DNA of 31,763 nt, taken from positions 1 through 31,763 of the IMG/VR virus record IMGVR_UViG_3300010430_000325. One strand, given 5' to 3'. How positions within the stretch are numbered: position 1 is the first letter of the stretch; the number at the start of each line of letters is the position of its first letter. Below are positions 22,443-30,751 of the stretch, in pieces. A program made the translations under genes and the position numbers. Below the pieces are notes generated by a model. The model had not been told where the DNA came from, made no database searches, and worked only from the letters and a program-made list of their open reading frames with translations. This DNA is from a virus.

Positions 22443-24548
22443 ATGGCAAATATTTATTGGAGCTCGCCCAAAATTAATTGGACAGAGACAGATGTAACTA
22501 CAATAGATGATTTGAATAGGTGGGAATCAAATAGTCTAGCTATCTGGAATCAAGCCTCACCAACAGGGGATACTTCGGGTACGAGCTTAGCATATACCTT
22601 AACTATTCCAGATATTAGTTTATTGCAGGAGGGAACTGCAGTTACGGCAGTTATTCATGTAGATAGTGGAGATGACCCAACATTTAATTTAAACAGTTTA
22701 GGTGCGAAGCCATTAGTAAAATCTGATGGGACTAATGTTAAGGCAGGAGAATTCCCAACAGGTGCAGCCGTACAATTAATTCATATTAATAATACATGGC
22801 AGGCAATTATTCCCGTAAAAGATTTTGTAACAGTAGAACAGGGATTATATGGTACTGATACGGGAGTTGCTGATGCATACCTTGTAACCTTAAGTGGTAT
22901 AACTTCATATGATGAAGGCCTATCATTTAGTATGAAAGTAACAAACAATAACACTGGTGCCTCTACAATTAATATTAATAGTTTAGGCGTAAAAGATCTT
23001 AAAAATGTTGATGGTCAAGACTTATCCACTAATCAGTTAAAAAGTGGTGGTATCTATAAATTTGTGTATGATGGTACTAGTGTACAGTTAGTATCGAATG
23101 ACAATGGTTTAGCACAGCTTGCATTTTTTAGTCCTTACACATTATCATTACAAGAAATTTCAGTAACTACACCAACAGCTGACGATCCTAAATTTTCTAT
23201 CGATATTACATCACTGATAACTGGTGGTAATATTACTATGAAAAGAAATGGTGCGGGAGCACTAAATGTATATTCTGACTATGCCTTAACTGAACCAGTT
23301 ACAGAATTAGAAGCTGGTATGCATGATTTTATAGATCGTGGAACGGCTTTTTATTTCGCCGCTAGAGGCGGCGGATATACTGCGTGGGCACAACAATACA
23401 CTGGTGCCAATGAAATTATAAAAGATCCTAAGTTGAAAGATGTAGTAGTTGGTGTCGGAGAATATGTTTTAAATGAGCATTATAGTACTGTTGTTGATGG
23501 GTATGTAATCCCTAGTCTTACCAATGCAACATGGGATGAAGAATTAAAATTATTAACAGAGATACCAGAAGGAACAAAAGATACTATAGTTGAAAAATTA
23601 ATCAGTCATACTGTAATATTAGATGGCTCAGAAACTTACACAACGTTTGCCAGTGGTCAAGGATTAAACAACGACTTAGCTTTAATGAGATTACCTGCAT
23701 ACTTAGATGCGAATAATTACTATAATGATAATACCATAGCAATTGGTTTTGCAATTGGTAATGATGGTATTGGTGATTATGATGCTAGAAGTTCTACGGG
23801 TGCTTTAACAGGTAGAGGATTTACTATAAATGGTACTGACAACTTATTCATAGCTATTCCAGAATCGGCATTAAATACGGTTGATGCAGCAGGTTTTGTT
23901 GAGTACATTAAAAAGAATCCTATTAAATTTAAAGTGTTATTTGCTTCTCCGGTAACGTTAAATGATACTATTCTGAAAATGAATAATCCTGATGATTATA
24001 AAGTTTATGAAGGATTTATAACAAAAGAAAATTTATTTACTCCTGACATGAATAAAAATGGCGAACCAATAGCGACACCAGGTACGATATATACACAAGA
24101 GTTAATTTCTCATGTAGGAAGTGGGATTATACATTTTTATAAAACAGAAGGCGGAACATCATTAGAAGTAGATGGTGAATATGTAACGAATATATCAGGC
24201 GCAAGAGTAGAAATAAACTTTAACACTGGATATAGATTATTGTCTAACTCACTATCAAATGGGGCGATTATACAGCATACTGATAGAGATGAAAAAGCAG
24301 CAATACTTACGGCTAATCTATCTGCGGCAAGTGGATATTCATTACAGTTAAGTGACACTGGAAGAGGCGAGCTATCAACATTAGGTATACAAGCAAACAC
24401 GAAAATTATCATAGACACTGTTACCTTGCTTGACCACGATACAACAGTACTGGGGCTTGCGCTTGAATCATTAAAGATTCCATATTATGAAAGTTTTGAA
24501 ATATACGCAACGTCAGCATTGACACAAAATTACAGTAGGATAATTTAG
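22443..24548 (+). CDS. Tail fibre / receptor-binding protein
   Basis: A 701-aa protein directly after the hub gene, with an AAGGAG ribosome site. The N terminus has the attachment pattern INWTETDVTTIDDLNRWESN found in Bacillota phage fibre proteins. Two related segments follow: about 48-123 with TFNLNSLGAKPLV, and about 145-218 with TININSLGVKDLK, each ending in a Y/W-x-x-x-V-type strand. They read as tandem beta modules of a fibre shaft. The remaining 480 residues are beta-rich with Gly/Asn turns and no enzymatic motif, and probably carry host specificity. Confidence 0.75.
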   Translation: MANIYWSSPKINWTETDVTTIDDLNRWESNSLAIWNQASPTGDTSGTSLAYTLTIPDISLLQEGTAVTAVIHVDSGDDPTFNLNSLGAKPLVKSDGTNVKAGEFPTGAAVQLIHINNTWQAIIPVKDFVTVEQGLYGTDTGVADAYLVTLSGITSYDEGLSFSMKVTNNNTGASTININSLGVKDLKNVDGQDLSTNQLKSGGIYKFVYDGTSVQLVSNDNGLAQLAFFSPYTLSLQEISVTTPTADDPKFSIDITSLITGGNITMKRNGAGALNVYSDYALTEPVTELEAGMHDFIDRGTAFYFAARGGGYTAWAQQYTGANEIIKDPKLKDVVVGVGEYVLNEHYSTVVDGYVIPSLTNATWDEELKLLTEIPEGTKDTIVEKLISHTVILDGSETYTTFASGQGLNNDLALMRLPAYLDANNYYNDNTIAIGFAIGNDGIGDYDARSSTGALTGRGFTINGTDNLFIAIPESALNTVDAAGFVEYIKKNPIKFKVLFASPVTLNDTILKMNNPDDYKVYEGFITKENLFTPDMNKNGEPIATPGTIYTQELISHVGSGIIHFYKTEGGTSLEVDGEYVTNISGARVEINFNTGYRLLSNSLSNGAIIQHTDRDEKAAILTANLSAASGYSLQLSDTGRGELSTLGIQANTKIIIDTVTLLDHDTTVLGLALESLKIPYYESFEIYATSALTQNYSRII

Positions 24549-24558
24549 GAGGTGACAC

Positions 24559-25029
24559 ATGAGAATAGCAGTTAAATTTAACGAACCAGAAAAACATAAA
24601 GTCGGATGGTATGAATTAAAAAACGATGGAAAAACAATTGAAAAAATAATTGAAGAAGCGTTTGTTATGACATATCTAAGAGACGATCCTGTTATGATCG
24701 GTGATGAGCAAGCAACAGATGAAAATGGTGATCTTGTTTATATCTCAGTTTATACTATCGTTCCGTCTGAAAGTTATATCTTACAACAACAAGAATTACA
24801 AAGTGCTTTATTCAATAAACAAGAAGCGTATACCGAGTATCTAGAGTTAGAAAAAATGCTCGGCGCTGATAGTGTTGAAGCGTTGGCGGCGAAAGACGCA
24901 TACTTAAGGATTAATGAAACAAGTCCTGATAAGTGTAGATATGAGCTAGAGGTTGAGTTGGCTGATGCAAACACAGATCGCGACTATTACTTTGGTATGC
25001 TATTAGAAGATGGAGGGATGTGGGGTTAA
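24559..25029 (+). CDS. Hypothetical tail-module protein with coiled coil, 156 aa
   Basis: AGGAGGTG precedes the start. The N-terminal half (MRIAVKFNEPEKHKVGWYEL onward) looks like a small beta-rich domain; residues about 70-120 form an acidic helix with Gln/Glu/Leu heptads (QQQELQSALFNKQEAYTEYL), probably a coiled coil. Genes of this size and place, after the tail fibre, often code for fibre assembly factors or small baseplate proteins. I do not recognise the family. The TAA overlaps the next ATG. Confidence 0.65.
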   Translation: MRIAVKFNEPEKHKVGWYELKNDGKTIEKIIEEAFVMTYLRDDPVMIGDEQATDENGDLVYISVYTIVPSESYILQQQELQSALFNKQEAYTEYLELEKMLGADSVEALAAKDAYLRINETSPDKCRYELEVELADANTDRDYYFGMLLEDGGMWG

Positions 25030-25214
25030 TGACTACTAACGAAATGATGCAAAAACAAATTAAAGCGGAAGCTGTCATTACAAGACTTGAATTTATGCGC
25101 GACAATGGTCTAGATATGACAATTGTAAAATTTAAGGATTTTACAGAGGTGGATAAAGCTGAGTGTGTTGTATTAATCAATGAAAGAATTGTTGTATTAG
25201 GTGGTGGGGCGTAA
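25029..25214 (+). CDS. Hypothetical small protein, 61 aa
   Basis: The start is taken as ATG 25029, which overlaps the preceding stop (TAATG), with GGAGG 12 bases upstream; the GTG at 25020 is less likely. The product (MTTNEMMQKQIKAEAVITRL and on) is helical at the N terminus and ends in a hydrophobic VVLINERIVVLGGGA segment. It has the size of small proteins often found between the fibre and lysis genes. Function unknown. Confidence 0.6.
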   Translation: MTTNEMMQKQIKAEAVITRLEFMRDNGLDMTIVKFKDFTEVDKAECVVLINERIVVLGGGA

Positions 25215-25330
25215 TGGTAGATCTTGCTATTGTATTAACATGTTTATCTATAAGTACTTACTTTATTACAAGTACTTTTTTAGGGAGACCTATATTTCAA
25301 AAGATAAATAAAATAGTATTGGGGGTTTAA
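25214..25330 (+). CDS. 38-aa membrane peptide
   Basis: The ATG overlaps the previous stop (TAATG). It reads MVDLAIVLTCLSISTYFITS followed by TFLGRPIFQKINKIVLGV: one hydrophobic stretch of about 20 residues, then a basic tail, as in a small inner-membrane protein. It fills exactly the space up to the subtilase-like gene (stop 25330, next ATG 25332). The perfect coupling and membrane pattern support a real gene; a lysis-related role is possible given the neighbours. Confidence 0.65.
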   Translation: MVDLAIVLTCLSISTYFITSTFLGRPIFQKINKIVLGV

Positions 25331-25331
25331 A

Positions 25332-26270
25332 ATGAATCTTAGAGAACGTAATGAAAATAGAATTATTAAATCAGCTATCTTTGAACTATATGACAATGGT
25401 AATGAGGATGCAATTAAACCAGTTCCATTCTCTACTACCTACCCTGCTAGTAAACATTCAGAGAAAAGTGTTGAAGCATTTAGGATGGCAGTACCAAATG
25501 CGGAGATATATTTACTCCCTGCAGAAGTTAAAGGTTTTGAGTGGTTGATAGAATATAATCGTACACACGATGATAAAATTGTGTTAGTTAATATGTCTGC
25601 AACTAAGTCTTATTCTCCGTGGCTAGAGGATGATATCGCTGAACATGCATTTATGATGACCTCAGCAGGTAATGATGGTGATCAGGGAGAAGCATGGTCA
25701 GCGCGTCAAGAGTTCTGGTGTGCAATAGGTGCAGTTGATGAAAATTTAGTGCCAAGAGATTTTTCTAGTTGGAGTTATGGGGATGTAGTGTGTGTTGGTA
25801 TTGATAATTATTTAATACCAAGTATGGGTGTAAGATATAGTCAGACATCATCTGTATCGCCAAGAATACTAGGCCTAATTGCACAGTGGTATATTTGGTA
25901 CTTTGCAGAATTTGATTGTTACCCATCTATTAATCAGACTTATGATTTCATTAAGATGAATTCACATGACATTTTTGAAGATGGTCCAGATTTAAAAACA
26001 GGCTATGGTTATTTTAGATTGCCTAAAAAATTTACAGCTGAGAAGATAGTTGTAAGGGCAGGTGAAAGATATGCTAAGAAATATTATCATGTCGAGGGAC
26101 AAGAGCCTACTTGGAAACAGATTGATTTATTAATAGAGCCTATGATTATTAATGATAGGACTATGGTAGGAAGTAATGGATTAACAAGTAACTTAGCAAT
26201 AAAAGTTCATTGGGACCCCATTGCAAGAGAGAGTCATTATATAAGGACGGTGATGGAATGTATCCAGTAG
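25332..26270 (+). CDS. Subtilisin-like (S8) protein with C-terminal copper-amine-oxidase-N-like domain
   Basis: Residues about 10-235 follow the subtilase order: a first strand IKSAIFELYDNG (Glu18 where the catalytic Asp usually lies), H42 in KHSEKSVEAF, a PNAEIYLLP strand, VLVNMSA (84-90), the oxyanion SAGNDG (111-116), YSQTSSVSPRILGLIAQ (169-185) with S173 as the likely nucleophile, and a GYGYFRL ending. Residues about 262-310 (IEPMIINDRTMVGSNG; KVHWDPIARES) match the copper-amine-oxidase-N-like repeat of Bacillota surface proteins. There is no signal peptide. It precedes the endolysin and overlaps it. It may act on S-layer or wall proteins during lysis or entry; activity with Glu18 is uncertain. 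Confidence 0.68.
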   Translation: MNLRERNENRIIKSAIFELYDNGNEDAIKPVPFSTTYPASKHSEKSVEAFRMAVPNAEIYLLPAEVKGFEWLIEYNRTHDDKIVLVNMSATKSYSPWLEDDIAEHAFMMTSAGNDGDQGEAWSARQEFWCAIGAVDENLVPRDFSSWSYGDVVCVGIDNYLIPSMGVRYSQTSSVSPRILGLIAQWYIWYFAEFDCYPSINQTYDFIKMNSHDIFEDGPDLKTGYGYFRLPKKFTAEKIVVRAGERYAKKYYHVEGQEPTWKQIDLLIEPMIINDRTMVGSNGLTSNLAIKVHWDPIARESHYIRTVMECIQ

Positions 26271-26845
26271 ATGTTATTAGAGTTACATCTCCTTATGGAG
26301 AGAGAAAATCTGATTTATGGCATTACGGTGTAGACTTTGGGGCCACACCTGCTAATATAAACGGCAACAATGTTAAAGCCTACAGAAAAGGAATTGTCGA
26401 AGTATCAAAAGATAATCCCGATGGCTATGGTAATTATGTAGTACTTAATCATGGTGACCATTGTAGTGTGTATTGTCATTTAGATGTGAGGAAAGTAGTA
26501 GTTGGTGAAGAAGTTACAGAAGGTCAAATTATTGGTTTTATGGGCAATTCACCAACCTGGCGTAATATGGGAACGCATCTTCATTTTGAAATTCGAAATG
26601 TACCTTATGGAAATGATTTTTGGGAAAGGGTAACGGTTAATGGTAGAACTAATGTTCCTAAATACTGTGTAGACCCTATTCCATATTTAGAAGGTCTAGA
26701 AGATATTTCTGAATGGGCAATAGAACCACGTGCTTGGGCAATGCGAAATGATATCAGTGATGGTGATCGACCAAAAGATCCAGTTACGCGAGAAGAGATC
26801 TGGACTATGCTATATAAGTATGAGAAGGCAAAATATTTGAACTAA
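26258..26845 (+). CDS. M23 endopeptidase endolysin with SLH-like C terminus
   Basis: An endolysin that cuts peptide cross-bridges of peptidoglycan. The M23 fold is clear: TSPYGER (10-16), zinc ligands H22 and D26 in WHYGVDFG, H74 in VYCHLD, and H107/H109 in THLHFE. Residues about 153-186 (WAIEPRAWAMRNDISDGDRP, then VTREEIWTML) match part of an S-layer-homology motif, likely for wall anchoring. The start is ATG 26258 (195 aa), preceded by GGTGATGGA; it overlaps the end of the subtilase-like gene by 13 bases. There is no signal peptide, so release probably depends on the holin encoded downstream. Confidence 0.93.
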   Translation: MYPVDVIRVTSPYGERKSDLWHYGVDFGATPANINGNNVKAYRKGIVEVSKDNPDGYGNYVVLNHGDHCSVYCHLDVRKVVVGEEVTEGQIIGFMGNSPTWRNMGTHLHFEIRNVPYGNDFWERVTVNGRTNVPKYCVDPIPYLEGLEDISEWAIEPRAWAMRNDISDGDRPKDPVTREEIWTMLYKYEKAKYLN

Positions 26846-26856
26846 GGAGTGTGGGT

Positions 26857-27255
26857 ATGGATCATGATAAACTATTTACCATTCATGAACAGCGATTTAG
26901 CTCATTAGAAAAGGGGATGAAAGAGACAACAGTAATTGCTTTAGAAGCTAATGGAAGAAGTAAAATAAATTCTGAAAAATTAGATAACATAAATGAACTG
27001 ACTAAGGTAGTAAACTCAATTCATACGCAGGTAGCATTGACGAACAATTCCATTGAACAATTACTTAGTGCTGATATAGAGATATTTCAAATACAGAAAG
27101 AGCAGGGTGAAAAGATAATGGAATTACAAAATAGGCCAGCAATTACAGTTAACAAGGTAGTTAAATGGTTGGGATATACAATTATAGGATTAATGCTTGC
27201 TACAATATTTGGCATTATACAAGCCTATGTTATATCGCAATTCATTCCAAAATAG
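26857..27255 (+). CDS. Holin-like/XhlA-like membrane protein, 132 aa
   Basis: The start is ATG 26857, seven bases after AAGGAG; the GTG at 26851 is too close to the ribosome site. Residues about 1-100 form a charged helix with coiled-coil character (KINSEKLDNINELTKVVNSI); a single hydrophobic segment follows (WLGYTIIGLMLATIFGIIQA) near the C terminus. This layout is that of XhlA-type proteins, which help holins in Bacillota phages. It follows the endolysin and precedes the holin. Confidence 0.75.
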   Translation: MDHDKLFTIHEQRFSSLEKGMKETTVIALEANGRSKINSEKLDNINELTKVVNSIHTQVALTNNSIEQLLSADIEIFQIQKEQGEKIMELQNRPAITVNKVVKWLGYTIIGLMLATIFGIIQAYVISQFIPK

Positions 27256-27272
27256 AAACAAGAGGAGGAGTT

Positions 27273-27572
27273 ATGGAAATAAAAGATTTAATTGATTTAG
27301 TTTGGCAGTTCATTAAGGAACCAAGTATTCTAATTGGTATTGCACTATACATCGTAGGATGGTTAGTGTTGAAACCAACTAAGAAGTTACCAGACGAACT
27401 TATACCAGTAGTATTATTGGTACTTGGTATTTTATTGTCATTTGGTTATTACTCTCTAGGAAGTAAGCAGGAAATTACTGAGGTAATACTCCAAGGTATT
27501 TTAGCTTGTGGTCTAGCAACTCTTATAAGTCAGGGACAAATACAAATAGCCAAATTTAAGAATAAAGAATAA
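27273..27572 (+). CDS. Holin
   Basis: The start is ATG 27273 after GAGGAGGAG; a more upstream in-frame start at 27165 overlaps the preceding gene and lacks a ribosome site. The 99-aa product has an N-terminal amphipathic helix and three hydrophobic segments (ILIGIALYIVGWLV; LIPVVLLVLGILLSFGYY; ILQGILACGLATLIS), with 'KKLPDELIPVVL' as in the phage_holin_5-type family. Holins permeabilise the membrane to release the endolysin. It is the last gene of the late operon. Confidence 0.85.
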   Translation: MEIKDLIDLVWQFIKEPSILIGIALYIVGWLVLKPTKKLPDELIPVVLLVLGILLSFGYYSLGSKQEITEVILQGILACGLATLISQGQIQIAKFKNKE

Positions 27573-27589
27573 AGAATAAGACAAAAAAT

Positions 27590-27617
27590 AAGACCCTAAC
27601 ATAGGGTCTTTCTTTTT
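27590..27617. terminator. Bidirectional rho-independent terminator
   Basis: A perfect 9-bp stem AAGACCCTA / TAGGGTCTT (27590-27598, 27602-27610) with a three-base loop has a T-rich run after it (27611-27617) and an A-rich run before it (27582-27588). It ends both the plus-strand late operon and the converging minus-strand operon. Confidence 0.92.
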
Positions 27618-28224
27618 AATCAAATTTCTCATTGGGCGACCAACATATAGTGACTGTTTTTAAGCCAAATTGTAAGGTTTCTTCATATGTCTGCCGGAAC
27701 ACATCAACATGGTATAATTTACTATTTCTCATAGTTCCACCAGTATCGGCCGCGATCCCTTCCTCCACTGTTCCATCCCCATATATAATTCTAATCTTAC
27801 TACCGTAAGGTATACGTTCTGGATCAACTGCGAAGTAACCAGTTCCGGGAGCAACTCCTGTTGATGTAACATTTGGATTCTCATCTGCCTCAATGCCACT
27901 CTGATTATCATAAGGTGAGTATGATGTAACTACTCCTGTAACTTTGTACCAAGTCTCCGACACTTCTTTCTCATGTTCCAGGCTACCTACTTTTGCCACC
28001 ATTTCGTCAAGGCTAGCTTCCAAAGCGTTGATTTCAGTAGCTTTCAAAGCTTCTATTTCATCAATATTCTCTCTAAGTGATTCTTCTCTATCTTCTAATA
28101 CCTCTGTATAGACTATTAACTCCTCATTGTTCTCAATCATAATGTCTAGATTATGACGTAATGCAAAGTTATTAATGAAACACAGGATTAAAGAAAGTAC
28201 CACAATTAAAATAATCTTCCTCAT
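27616..28224 (-). CDS. 3D-domain cell-wall protein with membrane anchor and coiled coil
   Basis: An N-terminal signal-anchor (IILIVVLSLILCFINNF, residues 4-20) is followed by an acidic coiled coil (about 35-90, Glu/Leu-rich) and a 3D domain (about 95-200). The 3D domain contains the characteristic VTSYSPYDNQSG, STGVAPGTGYFAVDP, IPYGSKIRI, AADTGG and HVDVF segments with the three Asp residues. This domain occurs in MltA-like lytic transglycosylases, RpfB/YabE proteins and Bacillota wall enzymes. It lies in the replication operon, opposite the lysis genes, so it is probably expressed early. It overlaps the upstream gene by ATGA. Confidence 0.88.
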   Translation of the reverse strand: MRKIILIVVLSLILCFINNFALRHNLDIMIENNEELIVYTEVLEDREESLRENIDEIEALKATEINALEASLDEMVAKVGSLEHEKEVSETWYKVTGVVTSYSPYDNQSGIEADENPNVTSTGVAPGTGYFAVDPERIPYGSKIRIIYGDGTVEEGIAADTGGTMRNSKLYHVDVFRQTYEETLQFGLKTVTICWSPNEKFD

Positions 28225-28427
28225 CTTCTTGCCTTCTTTCTTGCCTTTCGTGCACCATCTTTAGTTATACAATCAAGTCTCCCAATTCGTTGAGATTTCA
28301 TGTTACGCATTTCACGTAATGCATTAAGTGATGCCTTCTCTGATATATAACTAGGACAGGTAGAATGGCAATCGCCACTCTCCGTCCTTAACTTACATTT
28401 CTTACAACATTCTATCTTACTGGACAT
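28221..28427 (-). CDS. Small Cys-rich, probably zinc-binding protein, 68 aa
   Basis: Residues 7-25 hold Cys at 7, 8, 11, 20 and 24 plus a His (ECCKKCKLRTESGDCHSTC), a compact zinc-binding pattern common in small phage proteins. The C terminus is very basic (KARKKARR), as for a nucleic-acid-binding protein. It overlaps nrdJ by 16 bases and the 3D gene by ATGA, so it is translated from the same message. The exact role is unknown. Confidence 0.75.
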   Translation of the reverse strand: MSSKIECCKKCKLRTESGDCHSTCPSYISEKASLNALREMRNMKSQRIGRLDCITKDGARKARKKARR

Positions 28428-30751
28428 GCGCCACTCTCACAATCACTACCTACATCATGTAGTTCTTCATGCTTCTCGTACTTACGAAGCATAGAAGGGG
28501 TAATTGGTACTAAATCCCTTGAACGCTGTTCAAATTCCTCTTTAGTAATTTCTTCATAAGGTAATAGTTGATAAACGGCGTCTGAGTAAGGTATTAACGT
28601 AATACCAATAATGTCGTCCCAATTATCATAGATAGCTTGTGTTAGTTCATTCCACTCATTATCTCGTACATGAATTGTAATTGAACAGTTATGATCTACA
28701 TAGTGCTCCATAAACATTAAGTAATTATCTAACTGAGCGAGTGCTGAGATATCAGCCTTAGTAATTCCTCCTGGTGCTTTAACTGGGAACTCAACTACTT
28801 TAGTGTCACATGTTTCTAACTCCTGGCCGACTTCGACATGTATTGGATAATTTAAATTCTCGCATACCTTTAATAATGGATCATCAGCACTAATTCTTAC
28901 TCTTCTTAAATAATAAGGTGAGTGTGAATAATGTACACCACTTGAAACTGTAGGTAGTTGTGATAATGTACCTTCCGGCTTCACTGTGGTCATTAATATT
29001 GGTACTTCCATTCTTAACTGTTCTGCATATTCAGTAGCTGATTCATGTACTACAGTTCTAAGTTCTTGCAATAAACTAACTTGATCAGCTGTATCTAAAC
29101 CAGTAGCATTTACCATATCTTGCCATCCAGTTAATGAACATCCAATAAGCTTATCTCTCTTCTGTACTTGATTCCACTCTGACAATTCTAAATCTACACA
29201 TGTCATTCTATAACCTGCTCTAGCACTAAGATAAAAAGCACGTTTTACCTTTTCTCTATTTAGCTTACCATCTACAACAAATGCCATAACATTAACTGTC
29301 GTTAAATTACATAAACCTTTTCTGTCTAACAAGATCTCACCACATGGATTTACACCATTAAAGTTTTGTCTTCTCTTACTAGCAGCGCTCTCATTTACTA
29401 TACCAGGTTCACCAGTATGTCGCATACGTTTAATGTGTTGCACTAATGCTTCGAATGTTGGTTTAGAGGTATAGTAAACAGAATTATTACTCATTTGTCT
29501 ATGTGCAATCTCTTTATCAATCTTATAGTTTGCATCATATAAATCTACCTTTGCATTTAACATTTCTTTATCATCATGATCAAACATAATCATTTCGGAA
29601 GTTCTTCTTACTCCTCCAGCGACTACATTCTCTCCGATGATGTTAGCGATATCTGCACAATCTATTGAGTGAGGCACTATCGTATCTGAACTTTCAAGTA
29701 TAGCCCTTCTTTGTAGGGTTTTCCATATCTTTTGAAACATTGTTAATATACTTTCATGACCACTAGCATAGCCACCAAAAGTCTTTAATCTTTCACCTTT
29801 AATTCTTATGTTATTGTAATCAATACTAATCATGTTAATTTTTCTATACATATGACTACTTAATAATTTGAAAAATATATCAATAGCTTCCGCCCATCCT
29901 TCTTTACTATCACCAATTACGATAGTTGCTAAAGTACCACATACATTGAGCGATGTATATTCTTCTCTTTTTATAGGTTCAATAGAATCAAACTCTTCGT
30001 GGAAGATATTTACATTTGTTCTGATAGGTGGTAACTTTGCTACATCATTCTTTCTTACCCTTAAACCTCCACCAACACCAACCATTAGTATATAGAATAA
30101 ATCTCTATATACACTATAACCATCAATAATATCAAAAGCACAGTTATAATTAGCAATAGGATATTTATTTGCAACTTCAGTACCTCCTACCCAATGAGTT
30201 CTACCTGATAAGAACTGTCTCAAGTTAAAGATGTTATCAAACAATTCTTCCGCTTCTGACTTAGGAGTAGCAGCTAAACTACAGTTATACTCTACTGATC
30301 GTTTAACTACCTCCCACCAGAATTCTCTTCTAGATTCCTCACTAAGGAACCTCGCGTATGTTCTAATATAAACAAAATTACCTAATACAGTCATAGGTGG
30401 TTGTTGTCGCTTATAGTAACTGTAAAAATCATCACTCAGCAACTGATCTTTATTTGTGGTACTTCTTCTCATGTCCTTGATATACATAAAGATCACATAC
30501 TCTTTAGCTACAAGTTTACTGAAGTCGTAATTCATTAAAGTAAATATCACTACTTCTTGGATGTCATCGATAGTCACCTTGTTATCAGCTTCATACATAC
30601 CTTCAACTGTTTCTTCTATTTCAGATAATAACATCTCCATATTATTATCTGTAAACGATTTACCTATCGCTACACAAGCGCTCTCAATAGCTCCTCGAAT
30701 CTTTTGTATATCAAAAGGTATTTGCCTCTCTTCTCTATTTGTTATGCGCAT
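28412..30751 (-). CDS. nrdJ: Class II (adenosylcobalamin-dependent) ribonucleoside-triphosphate reductase, monomeric
   Basis: Reduces ribonucleotides to deoxyribonucleotides without oxygen, using adenosylcobalamin. The five redox/radical cysteines of the Lactobacillus leichmannii-type enzyme are present in order: C204 in NYNCAF, radical C470 in NPCGEI, C481 in GLCNLT (11 apart, as in the L. leichmannii enzyme), and C771/C776 in DCESGACPVR at the C terminus (5 apart, as there). An N-terminal ATP-cone of about 95 residues (MRITNREERQIPFDIQKIRG) is present, which would allow allosteric control by ATP/dATP. It overlaps the DNA polymerase gene by ten bases, with an AAGGAG site before its ATG. It suits infection under anoxic or variable oxygen conditions, provided the host supplies B12. 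Confidence 0.95.
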   Translation of the reverse strand: MRITNREERQIPFDIQKIRGAIESACVAIGKSFTDNNMEMLLSEIEETVEGMYEADNKVTIDDIQEVVIFTLMNYDFSKLVAKEYVIFMYIKDMRRSTTNKDQLLSDDFYSYYKRQQPPMTVLGNFVYIRTYARFLSEESRREFWWEVVKRSVEYNCSLAATPKSEAEELFDNIFNLRQFLSGRTHWVGGTEVANKYPIANYNCAFDIIDGYSVYRDLFYILMVGVGGGLRVRKNDVAKLPPIRTNVNIFHEEFDSIEPIKREEYTSLNVCGTLATIVIGDSKEGWAEAIDIFFKLLSSHMYRKINMISIDYNNIRIKGERLKTFGGYASGHESILTMFQKIWKTLQRRAILESSDTIVPHSIDCADIANIIGENVVAGGVRRTSEMIMFDHDDKEMLNAKVDLYDANYKIDKEIAHRQMSNNSVYYTSKPTFEALVQHIKRMRHTGEPGIVNESAASKRRQNFNGVNPCGEILLDRKGLCNLTTVNVMAFVVDGKLNREKVKRAFYLSARAGYRMTCVDLELSEWNQVQKRDKLIGCSLTGWQDMVNATGLDTADQVSLLQELRTVVHESATEYAEQLRMEVPILMTTVKPEGTLSQLPTVSSGVHYSHSPYYLRRVRISADDPLLKVCENLNYPIHVEVGQELETCDTKVVEFPVKAPGGITKADISALAQLDNYLMFMEHYVDHNCSITIHVRDNEWNELTQAIYDNWDDIIGITLIPYSDAVYQLLPYEEITKEEFEQRSRDLVPITPSMLRKYEKHEELHDVGSDCESGACPVR

